A stretch of 64,000 nt of DNA from Streptomyces sp. DH41 (GTDB lineage: Bacteria > Actinomycetota > Actinomycetes > Streptomycetales > Streptomycetaceae), in contig NZ_JARVKY010000003.1 of assembly GCF_029813785.1 (NCBI RefSeq), positions 62,001 to 126,000 of the forward strand, in the 5' to 3' direction. Within the stretch, counting starts at the first letter, position 1. Each line of letters starts with the position of its first letter. The notes under the pieces were generated by a model that made no database searches, was not told where the DNA came from, and saw only the letters and a program-made list of their open reading frames with translations. Positions 26,314-36,212 of the stretch are shown piece after piece. The position numbers were made by a program, and so were the translations under genes.

Positions 26314-27614
26314 ACCGCCTGCGCACCCTCACCACGACCACCGCGGCAGTCACCGCGGCCCTCGCCGCGTCGCTCCTCGCCGCGCCGGCCCAGGCCGCCG
26401 ACCCCGCCGGCACCGCACACCACCCGCCGCGCACCGGCTTCGAGAAGACGCACGGCGCCCGCTGGACCACCCAGCCCGAGGAACAGGCGCTGCTGGCCGC
26501 CGCCGACCGGGCGAGCGGCCGCGTCACCGTCGACCGCGTCGGCACCACGAAGCAGGACCGCCCGCTCCAACTGGTGACGATCGGCAGGCCCACCGCCCCG
26601 AACAAGGTGCTCCTCGTGTGCAGCCAGCACGGCGACGAGCCCTCCGGCCGAGAGGCCTGCCTGTCCACCGTCCGCGACCTCGCCTACGCCACGGACCGGC
26701 GGACCCGGAACTTCCTGGACCGCACCACCGTGCTGGTCCTGCCCACCGCCAACCCCGACGGCCGGGCCGCCGACACCCGCGGCAACAGCGACGGCGTGGA
26801 CATCAACCGCGACCACCTCGCCCTGAAGACGGCCGAGGCCCGCGCCCTGGCCGCCGTCGTCCGCGACCGGCGCCCCGACGTCCTCTACGACCTGCACGAG
26901 TACGGCGCCACACCCCCGTACTACGACAAGGACCTCTTCGACCTCTGGCCCCGCAACCTCAACACCCACGGCAGGGTGCACGACGAGGCCCGGAACCTGT
27001 CCGGAGCCCACGTCCGCCCCGCGGCCGAGCGGGCCGGTTACTCGACCGGCACCTACGGGATCTGGACCGACCCCGTCACCGGCGACCCGGTCAAGCAGAC
27101 CGCCGGAGACGGCCAGGAACGCATCCTGCGGAACATGTCCGGCGTGAAACACGCGGTCGGCCTGCTCATCGAGAGCCGTGTCGACCCGCTCACCGACGCC
27201 GAGCGCGAGGACGAGTCCCTGAACAACCGGCGCCGGGTGAACTCCCAGCTCGCCGCCCTGGACGGCCTGTTCCGCCACACGGAACGGCGGCGCGGACACG
27301 TCGAGGCGGCCACCGGCGCCGCCCGGCAGGCCGGCCGGGCCGACAGCGGGCCCGTGTACCTCGGCGGCGCGGACAACGACCCGGCCGAGCCCACCGAGGT
27401 GATCGAGGACCCGCCCTGCGGCTACCGGCTCACCTCCGGACAGTACGCGGATCTGAAGGACGAACTCTCTCTGCACGGTGTACATGTGCGTCCGGCCGGG
27501 GAGAAGGGCGCCTACGTACCGCTGCGCCAGCCGCTGCGCGCCCTCGTGCCGCTGCTCCTGGACGAGCGTGCGACGTACCACTTGACGGTGGGTGAACCCG
27601 ACACCCGCTGCTGA
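26310..27614 (+). CDS. secreted M14-family zinc carboxypeptidase
   Basis: A 434-residue exported metallopeptidase. The signal peptide is followed by APAQAA. Zinc ligands are H107 and E110 (QHGDEPSG, an HxxE motif) and H196 (DLHEYG). The substrate-binding Asn-Arg pair is in DINRDH and the catalytic Glu is E288 (LIESR). The domain layout and early HxxE resemble M14 peptidases of the secreted actinobacterial type. It would trim C-terminal residues from extracellular peptides, complementary to the Xaa-Pro peptidase upstream. A C-terminal domain of about 90 residues is extra and unassigned. Confidence 0.88.
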   Translation: MNRLRTLTTTTAAVTAALAASLLAAPAQAADPAGTAHHPPRTGFEKTHGARWTTQPEEQALLAAADRASGRVTVDRVGTTKQDRPLQLVTIGRPTAPNKVLLVCSQHGDEPSGREACLSTVRDLAYATDRRTRNFLDRTTVLVLPTANPDGRAADTRGNSDGVDINRDHLALKTAEARALAAVVRDRRPDVLYDLHEYGATPPYYDKDLFDLWPRNLNTHGRVHDEARNLSGAHVRPAAERAGYSTGTYGIWTDPVTGDPVKQTAGDGQERILRNMSGVKHAVGLLIESRVDPLTDAEREDESLNNRRRVNSQLAALDGLFRHTERRRGHVEAATGAARQAGRADSGPVYLGGADNDPAEPTEVIEDPPCGYRLTSGQYADLKDELSLHGVHVRPAGEKGAYVPLRQPLRALVPLLLDERATYHLTVGEPDTRC

Positions 27615-27694
27615 GAAGGTGAGTTCCGCGTCACACGTGGTAAGGGCGTAGCGGAGGACTATTTTCAGCCTCACCGACTTGAAAGGTGCCGCCT

Positions 27695-29425
27695 GTGACG
27701 CAGGACCGACCAAGCGACAAGGAACACCACGAGAGAGGCGCACTGCCGGGTTCGGAAGCGGGCCTGCCGGGGCAGGAGCACAAGCCCCGGACGGACCGCA
27801 TCGTCTTCGGCGTCACCGCGGGTCTGACCCTGGCGTTCGTCATCTGGGGCGTGGCCGGCACCGACTCGCTGGAGGACGCCTCCGGCAGCATGCTCAGCGG
27901 CCTGATGCACAACGGCGGCTGGGCGTTCGTGCTGGCCGCCTCCGGGTTCGTCGTCTTCGCCCTCTGGCTCGCGGCCAGCCGCTACGGCCGCATCCACCTC
28001 GGCTCCGAGGGCGAGAAGCCCGAGTTCCGCACGGTGTCCTGGGTCGCCATGATGTTCAGCGCGGGCATGGGCATCGGTCTGATGTTCTGGGGCGTGAGCG
28101 AGCCGCTGGCGCACTTCGAGACCGCCCCGCCCGGCACCAGCCCCGCCGACACCGGCGACAGCATGGCGACGGCCATGGCCACCACCCTGTTCCACTGGAC
28201 CCTCCATCCGTGGGCGATCTACGCGGTGGTCGGCCTCGGCATCGCCTACAGCACCTTCCGCAGGCGCCGCCGGCAGACCATCAGCGCCGTGTTCACCCCG
28301 CTCATCGGTGAGAAGCACGCGAACGGCGTCAGCGGCCGGGTCATCGACATCCTGGCCATCATCGCGACCGTCTTCGGCTCCGCGGCCTCCCTCGGCCTCG
28401 GCGCCCTGCAGATCGGCTCCGGCGTCGAGAAGCTCGACTGGATGGACAAGGTCAGCACCGGGCTGCTGGTCGGCATCATCGCGGTGCTGACCGTGGCGTT
28501 CGTGGCCTCCGCGATCTCCGGTGTCGAGAAGGGCATCCAGTGGCTGTCCAACACCAACATGGTGCTGGCCCTGCTCCTCGTCGTGTTCGTGTTCGTCGCG
28601 GGACCGACCATCCTCATCCTCGACCTGCTGCCGACCTCGGTCTTCACCTATCTGGGCGACCTGCCCGAAATGGCCGGCCGCACCGAGATCAGCGGCGGCG
28701 AGGGCGTCGCGGACTGGCTGGGCAGCTGGACCGTCTTCTACTGGGCGTGGTGGATCTCCTGGACGCCCTTCGTCGGCATGTTCATCGCCCGCATCAGCCG
28801 GGGCCGGACCATCCGCCAGTTCATCGGCGGCGTCATCCTGGTCCCCAGCACGGTCAGCCTGGTCTGGTTCGCGATCTTCGGCGGCTCGGCGATGCGGCTC
28901 CAGGAGCAGAACCGGCTCGGCGACGAGACGACCCCCGAGGGCCGGCTCTTCGCCGTGCTCCAGGCGTACCCCATCGCCACCGTCACCAGCCTGCTGGTGA
29001 TGGTCCTCGTCGGCATCTTCTTCGTCTCGGGCGCCGACGCGGCCTCCATCGTGATGGGCACGCTCTCGCAGAAGGGCGCGCTGGAACCCAGCCGCTGGGT
29101 GGTGGTGTTCTGGGGCGTGGTGACCGGCGCGGTCGCCGCCATCATGCTCCTGGTCGGCAGCGGTGAGGGAGACGCGCTGGCCGGTCTGCAGAACCTCACG
29201 ATCCTCGCGGCGGCACCCTTCGTCGTCGTGATGATCGGCATGTGCGTCGCCCTCATGCGCGACCTGCGCCGCGACCCGCTCATGGTGCGCGGTGAGATGG
29301 CCTCCGAAGCCGTCGAGCTGGCCGTCATCGAGGGCCACAAGCAGTACGAGGGCGACTTCGAGATCCGCATCGGCCCGGGCCCCGGCACGGACGTGGAGGG
29401 CGACCCGATCGGCAAGCACCACTGA
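27695..29425 (+). CDS. BCCT-family transporter (betaine/choline/carnitine)
   Basis: A 576-residue, 12-helix sodium- or proton-coupled transporter. The family signature lies in the segment FYWAWWISWTPFVGMFIARISRGRT, which supplies the aromatic cage for trimethylammonium substrates; the MFSAGMGIGLMFWGVSEPL helix is also typical. It would take up glycine betaine or choline as osmoprotectant. The hydrophilic C-terminus (about 60 residues, acidic) could serve as an osmosensing tail as in BetP; that part is inference. The GTG at 27695 has GAAAGG at 8 nt. An alternative GTG lies 9 nt upstream. The next gene is convergent, with a GC-rich, G-run gap. Confidence 0.93.
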   Translation: MTQDRPSDKEHHERGALPGSEAGLPGQEHKPRTDRIVFGVTAGLTLAFVIWGVAGTDSLEDASGSMLSGLMHNGGWAFVLAASGFVVFALWLAASRYGRIHLGSEGEKPEFRTVSWVAMMFSAGMGIGLMFWGVSEPLAHFETAPPGTSPADTGDSMATAMATTLFHWTLHPWAIYAVVGLGIAYSTFRRRRRQTISAVFTPLIGEKHANGVSGRVIDILAIIATVFGSAASLGLGALQIGSGVEKLDWMDKVSTGLLVGIIAVLTVAFVASAISGVEKGIQWLSNTNMVLALLLVVFVFVAGPTILILDLLPTSVFTYLGDLPEMAGRTEISGGEGVADWLGSWTVFYWAWWISWTPFVGMFIARISRGRTIRQFIGGVILVPSTVSLVWFAIFGGSAMRLQEQNRLGDETTPEGRLFAVLQAYPIATVTSLLVMVLVGIFFVSGADAASIVMGTLSQKGALEPSRWVVVFWGVVTGAVAAIMLLVGSGEGDALAGLQNLTILAAAPFVVVMIGMCVALMRDLRRDPLMVRGEMASEAVELAVIEGHKQYEGDFEIRIGPGPGTDVEGDPIGKHH

Positions 29426-29578
29426 CCGACGCGGCGGCCGGCCGGCGCACCGCGGGCCGGGTGCGAGAGGCGGGGGGGGGCCGGGGAGGCCGGCCGGCGC
29501 CCGAGGGGCGGCGTGCCGCCCTCCCCGTCGTGGACGGCGCGTCGACAGCCCTTCCCGCCCGCCCCGCCGGGGCGGTGG

Positions 29579-30532
29579 TCAGCGGGAGGCGAGCCCGGCA
29601 GCCTCCCGCGCGCAGCCCCAGGCCACGGTGACCCCCGCGCCGCCGTGGCCGTAGTTGTGCACCAGCAGCCGCCCGTCCGCCAGCGGCTCGCGCTCCAGCC
29701 GTACCGAGTCCCGCGCCGGCCGCAGCCCCACCAGGTGCCCGAGTACCCGCGCCCCGGCGATCTCGGGCCGCAGCGCCGCGCACCGCCGCACGATCGCCTC
29801 CGCGACCGCCGGGTCCGGCTCCGCCGACCAGGCGTCCTCCTCGGCCGTCCCGCCCAGGAGAAGCCGGCCGGGCTGCGGAAGGAAGTAGGTCACCTCACCG
29901 GAGACGGGATCGGTGGAGACCAGCCAGGTCCGGACACCGGGGTTCTCCACGACGACCAGTTGCCCGCGCACCGGACGCACGGCCGCGTCCGGCACCAGTT
30001 CCCGGGCGCCCAGACCCGTGCAGTTGACCACGACCGGAGCGTCGGCCTCGGCCAGATCGGCCACCGCGCGCGTCTCCACCGTGCCGCCGGCCGCCACCAG
30101 CCGCCTTCGCAGCCACGGCAGATGAGCCGACATGTCGATGAGCGGCAGCCGTGCCCACAGCCCCGACCCGGAGTACTCGGCGGCGGTCGCCGCACGCAAA
30201 CTCGGCAGCCGCGTGGCCGCCCACGCGCCGACCTCGTCCAGGCCGGTCTCGCCGAGCACTCCTTCGACCATGCGTACGCCGGTCTCCTCGGGCCGCGCGG
30301 CCAGCTCCTCGTACACCTCCAGGGAACGCAGCGCCCACGCCTGTGCCAGCGCCACCGGCTCGATGCGGTACGGCCACCACAGCCCACCGGCGACCACCGA
30401 GGTCGTCCGCTCGGCGGGCTCCCGGGTCCACAGCCGTACCCGCCTGCCGCGCTCGGCGAGCACGACGGCCGTCGTCAGCCCGACCACCCCGCCACCGACC
30501 ACGACGACTTCGCCATCCAGTTCGGTTTCCAT
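29579..30532 (-). CDS. D-amino-acid oxidase (FAD-dependent)
   Basis: A 317-residue flavoenzyme. The FAD-binding motif is VVVVGGGVVGLTTAVVLAE at 9-27, the second FAD segment is ERTTSVVAGGLWWPYRIEP, and the C-terminal family signature NYGHGGAGVTVAWGCA is complete. It oxidises D-amino acids to 2-oxo acids, ammonia and hydrogen peroxide; a neutral D-amino-acid preference is typical but not readable here. It starts at ATG 30532, 66 bp from the divergent oxidoreductase-like gene, and converges on the BCCT gene. It could help recycle D-amino acids released from peptidoglycan or antibiotics. Confidence 0.92.
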   Translation of the reverse strand: METELDGEVVVVGGGVVGLTTAVVLAERGRRVRLWTREPAERTTSVVAGGLWWPYRIEPVALAQAWALRSLEVYEELAARPEETGVRMVEGVLGETGLDEVGAWAATRLPSLRAATAAEYSGSGLWARLPLIDMSAHLPWLRRRLVAAGGTVETRAVADLAEADAPVVVNCTGLGARELVPDAAVRPVRGQLVVVENPGVRTWLVSTDPVSGEVTYFLPQPGRLLLGGTAEEDAWSAEPDPAVAEAIVRRCAALRPEIAGARVLGHLVGLRPARDSVRLEREPLADGRLLVHNYGHGGAGVTVAWGCAREAAGLASR

Positions 30533-30598
30533 TCGAGGACGGTAGCGGAATGCCCCATGCCGTGCTCAGAGTGGTGCCGGCCCGGGAATACTCACCGC

Positions 30599-31630
30599 AT
30601 GGCTGCCGAGTACGCGACCTTCGGTCTGGCCCCGGCGATGCGCGCCGGGGGTGTCCTCGCCGACGGCGACTTCCAGGTCCACCGCGACTTCGTGGACTTC
30701 ATCGTCGACGGACGTCCCCTGCTGTTCCGCCTCAGTGACCTCGACGCCGTCTCCCCGCTCGCCTCCGACGTGCCGCCCGCGATCTTCACCGCGCAGGTCC
30801 GCAGTCTGCTCCTGGAGACCGACCCGCCCCTGCCCGGCGGCCGCTACGTCATCTACGGCTGCCCCGAGTGCGAGGCCATGGCCTGCGGCGCGGTGACCGC
30901 CGTGATCCTGCGGGACGGCGAGGACTTCGTCTGGCGGGACTTCGCCTGGCAGACCGGCGAGCAGGCCGACCTGGAGTTCAACGGCTACCACGGCATCGGC
31001 CCGTACCGCTTCCCCGGCGCCGAGTACCGCACGGCCCTCGCCGCCCTGCTCGACGGCACCGCGCACACCCGCCGCCGGGTCCTGCTCATCGGCGCCCGCG
31101 TCGCCCTGCTCGCCAAGCTCGCCGCCGCGCTGCGCACCATCGGCATCGGCGCCGACATCACCCACGACGCGGCCGGCGTGCCGGCCGACGAACTGCGGGC
31201 CTACGGCGCCGTCGCCTTCGGCCGCGCGGTCGCCGAGGAGACGCGGACCGCCGCACGCCGCGCCTTCGCGGACGCCGGGGTGGACGTGGCCCACGTCGAC
31301 GGCCTCGCCCCGATCGTCCCGCTGCTCGTCGCCCAGATCGAACACGCCCTGGACCGCGGTCCGGCCGAGCGGCGCAGGCTGACCCGTCTGACGGCGACCG
31401 GCGCCGGCGCGGACGTCGAGGTCACCTCGCCCTGCCGGGTCCGGCTCACCGCGTACCGCCTCGACCGCCTGCACCGCGCCCACACCCACGAGGTCTTCGA
31501 CGGCGTGCTCGGGCCGGGCTGCCACCGCATCGCCCTGGACACCAGGACGGTGAAGGGGGAGTCCTACGTGGTGGCGCGGACGCCGGGAAGTGTGCTGGCG
31601 GCGGCGGTGACGCGGGAAGGACCCGGCTGA
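30599..31630 (+). CDS. conserved protein of unknown function
   Basis: A 343-residue protein with no family I can name securely. Residues 1-160 contain an N-terminal beta-rich region (FQVHRDFVDFIVDGRPLLFRLSD) and a cysteine pair in GCPECEAMACG. Residues 155-250 resemble a Rossmann-like segment (RVLLIGARVALLAKLAAALRTIGIGADI), which explains the label oxidoreductase used in relatives. The longer reading from 29513 is the shadow of the D-amino-acid oxidase, so ATG 30599 is chosen. It lies 39 bp in front of the ABC-F gene and is probably co-transcribed with it. Confidence 0.75.
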   Translation: MAAEYATFGLAPAMRAGGVLADGDFQVHRDFVDFIVDGRPLLFRLSDLDAVSPLASDVPPAIFTAQVRSLLLETDPPLPGGRYVIYGCPECEAMACGAVTAVILRDGEDFVWRDFAWQTGEQADLEFNGYHGIGPYRFPGAEYRTALAALLDGTAHTRRRVLLIGARVALLAKLAAALRTIGIGADITHDAAGVPADELRAYGAVAFGRAVAEETRTAARRAFADAGVDVAHVDGLAPIVPLLVAQIEHALDRGPAERRRLTRLTATGAGADVEVTSPCRVRLTAYRLDRLHRAHTHEVFDGVLGPGCHRIALDTRTVKGESYVVARTPGSVLAAAVTREGPG

Positions 31631-31669
31631 GCGTGCGCCGGGCCGCGGCTGGCTAGGATCGACGGTCTG

Positions 31670-33313
31670 ATGACTGCCACCCTCGTCGCCAAGAACCTCG
31701 CCGCCGGCCACGGCGACCGCTCCCTGTTCACCGGGCTCGACCTCGTCGTCGCGCCCGGCGACGTGATCGGACTCGTCGGAGCCAACGGCGCGGGCAAGTC
31801 CACGCTCCTGCGGATGCTCGCCGGGCTGACCACCCCGGAACAGGGCGAGCTGCGCCTGTCCCCGCCCGGCGCCACCGTCGGCCACCTGCCGCAGGAGCCG
31901 GAGCGCCGCCCCGGCGAGACCGTCCGGGCGTTCCTGGCCCGCCGCACCGGCGTCACCGAGGCCCAGCGCGTCATGGAGGAGGCCACCCAGGCCCTGGTCG
32001 AGGGGGCCCCCGGTGCCGACGACGCCTACGCGACCAGCCTGGAACGCTGGCTCTCCCTGGGCGGCGCCGACCTCGACGACCGCGCCGCGGAGACCGCCGA
32101 GGCCCTGGGCCTGACGGTCGACCTGGACCAGCCGATGACGTCCCTGTCCGGCGGCCAGGCGGCACGGGCCGGCCTCGCCTCCCTCCTCCTCTCCCGCTAC
32201 GACGTCTTCCTCCTCGACGAGCCGACCAACGACCTGGACCTGGACGGCCTGGAACGCCTCGAACGCTTCGTGACCGGCCTGCGCGCCGGCACCGTCGTCG
32301 TCAGCCACGACCGCGAGTTCCTCACCCGCACCGTCACCAAGGTCCTCGAACTCGACCTCGCCCAGCGGCAGATCAACCTCTACGGCGGCGGCTACGAGGC
32401 CTACCTGGACGAGCGAGAGGTGGCCCGACGGCACGCCCGCGACGAGTACGAGGAGTACGCCGACAAACGGGCATCCCTCCAGGACCGGGCCCAGACACAG
32501 CGCTCCTGGATGGACAAGGGCGTCAAGAACGCCCGGCGCAAGGCGGGCAGCGACAACGACAAGATCGGCCGCAAGTTCCGCAGCGAGGCCAGTGAGAAGC
32601 AGGCCGCGAAGGCCCGCCAGACGCAGCGCATGATCGAACGTCTGGACGTCGTCGAGGAACCGCGCAAGGAGTGGGACCTGCGCATGGAGATCGCGTCGGC
32701 GCCGCGCTCGGGCGCGGTGGTCGCCACCCTGCGCGACGCCGAGGTCCGGCGCGGCGACTTCGTCCTCGGCCCGGTCTCCCTCCAGATCGACTGGGCGGAC
32801 CGGGTGGCGGTGACGGGAGCGAACGGCGCGGGCAAGTCCACGCTGCTCGCCGCACTCCTTGGCCGCGTCCCGCTCGACGCGGGCCACGCGTCGCTCGGCT
32901 CCGGCGTCCTGCTCGGCGAGGTGGACCAGGCCCGCAAGCTGTTCTACGGCCCCGAGTCGCTGCTGGACGCCTTCCGCACGGCGACCCCCGACATCGAACC
33001 GGCCGAGATCCGCACCCTCCTGGCCAAATTCGGTCTCAAGGCGGACCACGTCGTGCGCCCGGCGTCGACCCTCTCCCCGGGCGAGCGCACGAGGGCCGCC
33101 CTGGCACTCCTCCAGGGCAGAGGCGTCAACCTCCTGATCCTGGACGAGCCGACCAACCACCTCGACCTGCCGGCGATCGAACAGCTGGAATCGGCCCTGG
33201 ACTCCTACGAGGGCACGCTCCTGCTGATCACCCACGACCGCCGCATGCTGGACGCGGTACACGTGACCCGCCGCCTGGAGGTCACGGACGGCAAGGTCGT
33301 GGAACGCACGTGA
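31670..33313 (+). CDS. ABC-F family ATPase (second copy)
   Basis: A 547-residue protein with two ATP-binding cassettes. Walker A motifs are at 37-45 (GANGAGKST) and about 379-387 (GANGAGKST), signatures are LSGGQA and LSPGER, and both Walker B/DEPTN motifs are intact. A charged linker lies at about 240-330. It has no membrane segment. Compared with the copy at 1749-3374 it has no long leader and a different linker, so it is more likely a housekeeping translation factor or intrinsic resistance protein than an inducible one. The second signature reads LSPGE instead of LSGGE. Confidence 0.88.
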   Translation: MTATLVAKNLAAGHGDRSLFTGLDLVVAPGDVIGLVGANGAGKSTLLRMLAGLTTPEQGELRLSPPGATVGHLPQEPERRPGETVRAFLARRTGVTEAQRVMEEATQALVEGAPGADDAYATSLERWLSLGGADLDDRAAETAEALGLTVDLDQPMTSLSGGQAARAGLASLLLSRYDVFLLDEPTNDLDLDGLERLERFVTGLRAGTVVVSHDREFLTRTVTKVLELDLAQRQINLYGGGYEAYLDEREVARRHARDEYEEYADKRASLQDRAQTQRSWMDKGVKNARRKAGSDNDKIGRKFRSEASEKQAAKARQTQRMIERLDVVEEPRKEWDLRMEIASAPRSGAVVATLRDAEVRRGDFVLGPVSLQIDWADRVAVTGANGAGKSTLLAALLGRVPLDAGHASLGSGVLLGEVDQARKLFYGPESLLDAFRTATPDIEPAEIRTLLAKFGLKADHVVRPASTLSPGERTRAALALLQGRGVNLLILDEPTNHLDLPAIEQLESALDSYEGTLLLITHDRRMLDAVHVTRRLEVTDGKVVERT

Positions 33314-33376
33314 CCGCGAGCGCGGCTGCCCCCCTTGCTGCGGGCAGCCGCCCGCCCCCTCGCAGCTGCGGGCAGT

Positions 33377-33429
33377 CGTGCCTCCCCCAGTGCCCGGACG
33401 GCCTGGGAGGTACCCCCAGGGGCGGCACG
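33377..33429. repeat. REP-like intergenic palindrome between convergent genes
   Basis: CGTGCC at one end pairs with GGCACG at the other across 53 bp, with internal complementary pieces CCTCCC/GGGAGG and CTGGG/CCCAG. Palindromes of this GC-rich kind recur between Streptomyces genes as I remember them. It could serve as a bidirectional terminator for the ABC-F and Tex genes. The surrounding 33314-33496 is otherwise C- and G-run-rich and non-coding. Confidence 0.45.
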
Positions 33430-33496
33430 GGGGGGCGCAGCGGTACCCGGCAAGCGCCGGACCGCGCACCCAACCCCCAGCTACAGCACCGCGCGC

Positions 33497-35869
33497 CTAC
33501 GCCAGCCCGGCCCGCCGCAACGCGTCAGCCATCGCGTCGTTGGACGGAGCCGCCGCCGCCGACGACGACCGCCCCTTGCCGCCACCGCCGGAGGCCTGCC
33601 GCTGCTGCCGCTGCCTCGGCGGCTTCCCCCCACGCTCCCGCTTCCGCTCCCCCTGCGCCCCCTGCGGAGCGGCCTCGTCGTCCAACCGCAGCGTCAACGA
33701 GATCCGCTTCCGCGGAATGTCGACGTCCATCACCTTCACCTTCACGATGTCCCCGGGCTTCACCACATCCCGCGGGTCCTTCACGAACGTCTTCGACATC
33801 GCGGACACATGCACCAGCCCGTCCTGGTGCACCCCGACGTCCACGAACGCCCCGAAGGCCGCGACATTCGTGACGACACCCTCCAGGACCATCCCGGACG
33901 ACAGGTCGGAGATCTTCTCCACGCCCTCCTTGAAGGTGGCCGTCTTGAAGGCGGGCCGGGGGTCGCGCCCGGGCTTCTCCAGCTCCTTCAGGATGTCGGT
34001 GACCGTCGGCAGACCGAACGTCTCGTTCACGAACTCCGCGGGCCGCAGCGACCGCAGCACCGACGTGTTGCCGATCAGGCCGCCCACCTCCTGCCCGGAG
34101 GTCTTCACCATCCGGCGCACCACCGGGTACGCCTCGGGGTGCACGCTCGACGCGTCCAGCGGGTCGCTGCCGCCCCGGATCCGCAGGAAGCCCGCGCACT
34201 GCTCGTACGCCTTGGGGCCGAGCCGCGACACCTTCTTCAGCTCCGTACGCGACGTGAACGGTCCGTTCGCGTCACGGTGCGCGACGATGTTCTCGGCGAG
34301 GCCGGAGGTGACGCCGGACACGCGGGCGAGCAGCGGCGCCGAGGCCGTGTTGACGTCCACGCCCACGCCGTTCACACAGTCCTCGACCACCGCGTCCAGC
34401 GAGCGCGACAGCTTCACCTCGGACAGGTCGTGCTGGTACTGGCCGACGCCGATCGACTTCGGGTCGATCTTCACCAGCTCGGCCAGCGGGTCCTGGAGCC
34501 GGCGCGCGATCGACACCGCGCCGCGCAGCGAGACGTCCATGTCCGGCAGTTCCTGGGAGGCGAAGGCGGAGGCGGAGTACACGGAGGCGCCCGCCTCGGA
34601 CACCATCACCTTGGTGAGCTCCAGCTCCGGGTGCTTGGTGATCAGTTCCCCGGCGAGCTTGTCGGTCTCGCGGGACGCCGTCCCGTTGCCGATCGCGATC
34701 AGGTCGACCGTGTGCTCCTTGGCGAGCCGCGCCAGCTTGGCGATCGCCTCGTCCCAGCGGTTGGCCGGGACGTGCGGGTGGATGACGTCCGTGGCCACGA
34801 CCTTGCCAGTCGCGTCGACCACGGCGACCTTCACACCCGTACGGAAGCCCGGGTCCAGACCGAGCGTCGCGCGGGTGCCCGCCGGGGCGGCCAGCAGCAG
34901 GTCGCGCAGGTTGGCGGCGAAGACGTTCACCGCCTCGTCCTCGGCGGCGGTGCGCAGGCGCAGCCTGAGGTCGATGCCGAGATGCACCAGGAGGCGGGTG
35001 CGCCAGGCCCAGCGGACCGTGTCCGTCAGCCACTTGTCGGCGGCCCGGCCGCGGTCGGCGATCCCGAACCGGCTCGCGACGATTCCCTCGTACGACGACG
35101 GGCCGTCGGTGGCCTCCTCGGGCTCCAGGACGAGGTCGAGCACGTCCTCCTTCTCGCCGCGAAGCAGCGCGAGGACCCGGTGGGAGGGGAGGTCGGTGAA
35201 CGGCTCGGCGAAGTCGAAGTAGTCGGCGAACTTCGCGCCGGCCTCCTCCTTGCCTTCCTTCACCTTGGCGGCGAGCCGCCCGCGCACCCACATCCGCTCG
35301 CGGAGCTCGCCGATCAGGTCGGCGTCCTCCGAGAACTTCTCCGTGAGGATCGACCGTGCCCCATCCAGGGCCGCCTGGGGGTCCGCCACGCCCTTGTCGG
35401 CGTCGACGAACGCCGCGGCCGCGGCGAGCGGCTCCACGGACGCGTCGGCGAGCAGTCCCTCGGCCAGCGGCTCCAGACCCGCCTCACGCGCGATCTGCGC
35501 CTTCGTACGCCGCTTGGGCTTGTACGGCAGGTAGATGTCCTCCAGGCGCGCCTTGGTCTCGGCCGTCCGGATGCGTGATTCGAGCTCCTCGGTGAGCTTG
35601 CCCTGCTCGCGTACCGACTCGAGGATCGCCGTGCGCCGCTCCTCCAGCTCCCGCAGATAGCGCAGCCGTTCCTCGAGCGTGCGCAGCTGCGCGTCGTCGA
35701 GCATCTCGGTCGCTTCCTTGCGGTAGCGGGCGATGAAGGGCACCGTCGAGCCGCCGTCGAGCAGCTCCACGGCGGCCTTCACCTGCCGCTCCCGTACGCC
35801 GAGTTCCTCGGCGATCCTGCCTTCGATGGACCTCACGTCGATGGACGCGCTGGGCCCGGGTGTCGTCAC
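33497..35869 (-). CDS. tex: Tex-family RNA-binding transcription accessory protein
   Basis: A 790-residue Tex protein. Domains in order: N-terminal HTH-like (IEGRIAEELGVRERQVKAAVELL), an YqgF/RNase H-like domain with DPGFRTGVKVAVVD and VDLIAIGNGTASRETD, a helix-hairpin-helix region (VNGVGVDVNTASAPLLARVSGV), and the S1 domain near the C-terminus (GMVLEGVVTNVAAFGAFVDVGVHQDGLVH). Tex binds single-stranded nucleic acid and affects transcription elongation and stress survival. A basic, low-complexity tail ends the protein. A GTG at 35869 (MTTPGPSAS) is preferred over ATG 35890. Confidence 0.93.
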   Translation of the reverse strand: MTTPGPSASIDVRSIEGRIAEELGVRERQVKAAVELLDGGSTVPFIARYRKEATEMLDDAQLRTLEERLRYLRELEERRTAILESVREQGKLTEELESRIRTAETKARLEDIYLPYKPKRRTKAQIAREAGLEPLAEGLLADASVEPLAAAAAFVDADKGVADPQAALDGARSILTEKFSEDADLIGELRERMWVRGRLAAKVKEGKEEAGAKFADYFDFAEPFTDLPSHRVLALLRGEKEDVLDLVLEPEEATDGPSSYEGIVASRFGIADRGRAADKWLTDTVRWAWRTRLLVHLGIDLRLRLRTAAEDEAVNVFAANLRDLLLAAPAGTRATLGLDPGFRTGVKVAVVDATGKVVATDVIHPHVPANRWDEAIAKLARLAKEHTVDLIAIGNGTASRETDKLAGELITKHPELELTKVMVSEAGASVYSASAFASQELPDMDVSLRGAVSIARRLQDPLAELVKIDPKSIGVGQYQHDLSEVKLSRSLDAVVEDCVNGVGVDVNTASAPLLARVSGVTSGLAENIVAHRDANGPFTSRTELKKVSRLGPKAYEQCAGFLRIRGGSDPLDASSVHPEAYPVVRRMVKTSGQEVGGLIGNTSVLRSLRPAEFVNETFGLPTVTDILKELEKPGRDPRPAFKTATFKEGVEKISDLSSGMVLEGVVTNVAAFGAFVDVGVHQDGLVHVSAMSKTFVKDPRDVVKPGDIVKVKVMDVDIPRKRISLTLRLDDEAAPQGAQGERKRERGGKPPRQRQQRQASGGGGKGRSSSAAAAPSNDAMADALRRAGLA

Positions 35870-35986
35870 GATCCCGTACCGCCTTCTCACAGAGGTTGCG
35901 CGGCAATTGTGGCAGGTGGCACCGACAATCGGGGATCAGGGCGCCACCCGGGCCGGTCGGGACCGCGCCGGCGCCGGAGCCCGGGA

Positions 35987-36118
35987 TCAGACCCTGCGGC
36001 CACGGGTGGACGACGAGGCCCCGCCGAAAAGCCGGGCCAGCGCCCGGAAGGGAAGCGTCACGACGGTGGCGACGGCGCCACCGATCTGGCGCAGTACGTC
36101 TGCGATGGCACGGAACAC
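35987..36118 (-). CDS. LPFR-motif small protein
   Basis: A 43-residue gene too short for ordinary ORF calling. It starts at a GTG at 36118 with a near-perfect GGAAAGGGG site 6 nt upstream. The sequence contains the amphipathic or hydrophobic core IADVLRQIGGAVATVVTLPFRALARLF and ends in a small charged tail (GGASSSTRGRRV). The LPFRA-ARLFGGAS signature is the one used to name LPFR-motif small proteins in Streptomyces. The short hydrophobic helix suggests membrane association; the function is unknown. It lies between the SCO6745-family gene and tex, all on the minus strand. Confidence 0.8.
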   Translation of the reverse strand: MFRAIADVLRQIGGAVATVVTLPFRALARLFGGASSSTRGRRV

Positions 36119-36212
36119 GAAGAGCCCCTTTCCTCGCCCGGCCCCTGCGGCCGGGAGACCTACGGGTACCTCCGGAACGGCCGGACATGCCCGTCGGCGG
36201 GCGTGGACCCGG

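Noticed and set aside
30566..33469. 967-codon minus-strand frame over the ABC-F gene
   Set aside because: Typical antisense shadow in high-GC DNA; the plus-strand ABC-F motifs are complete.
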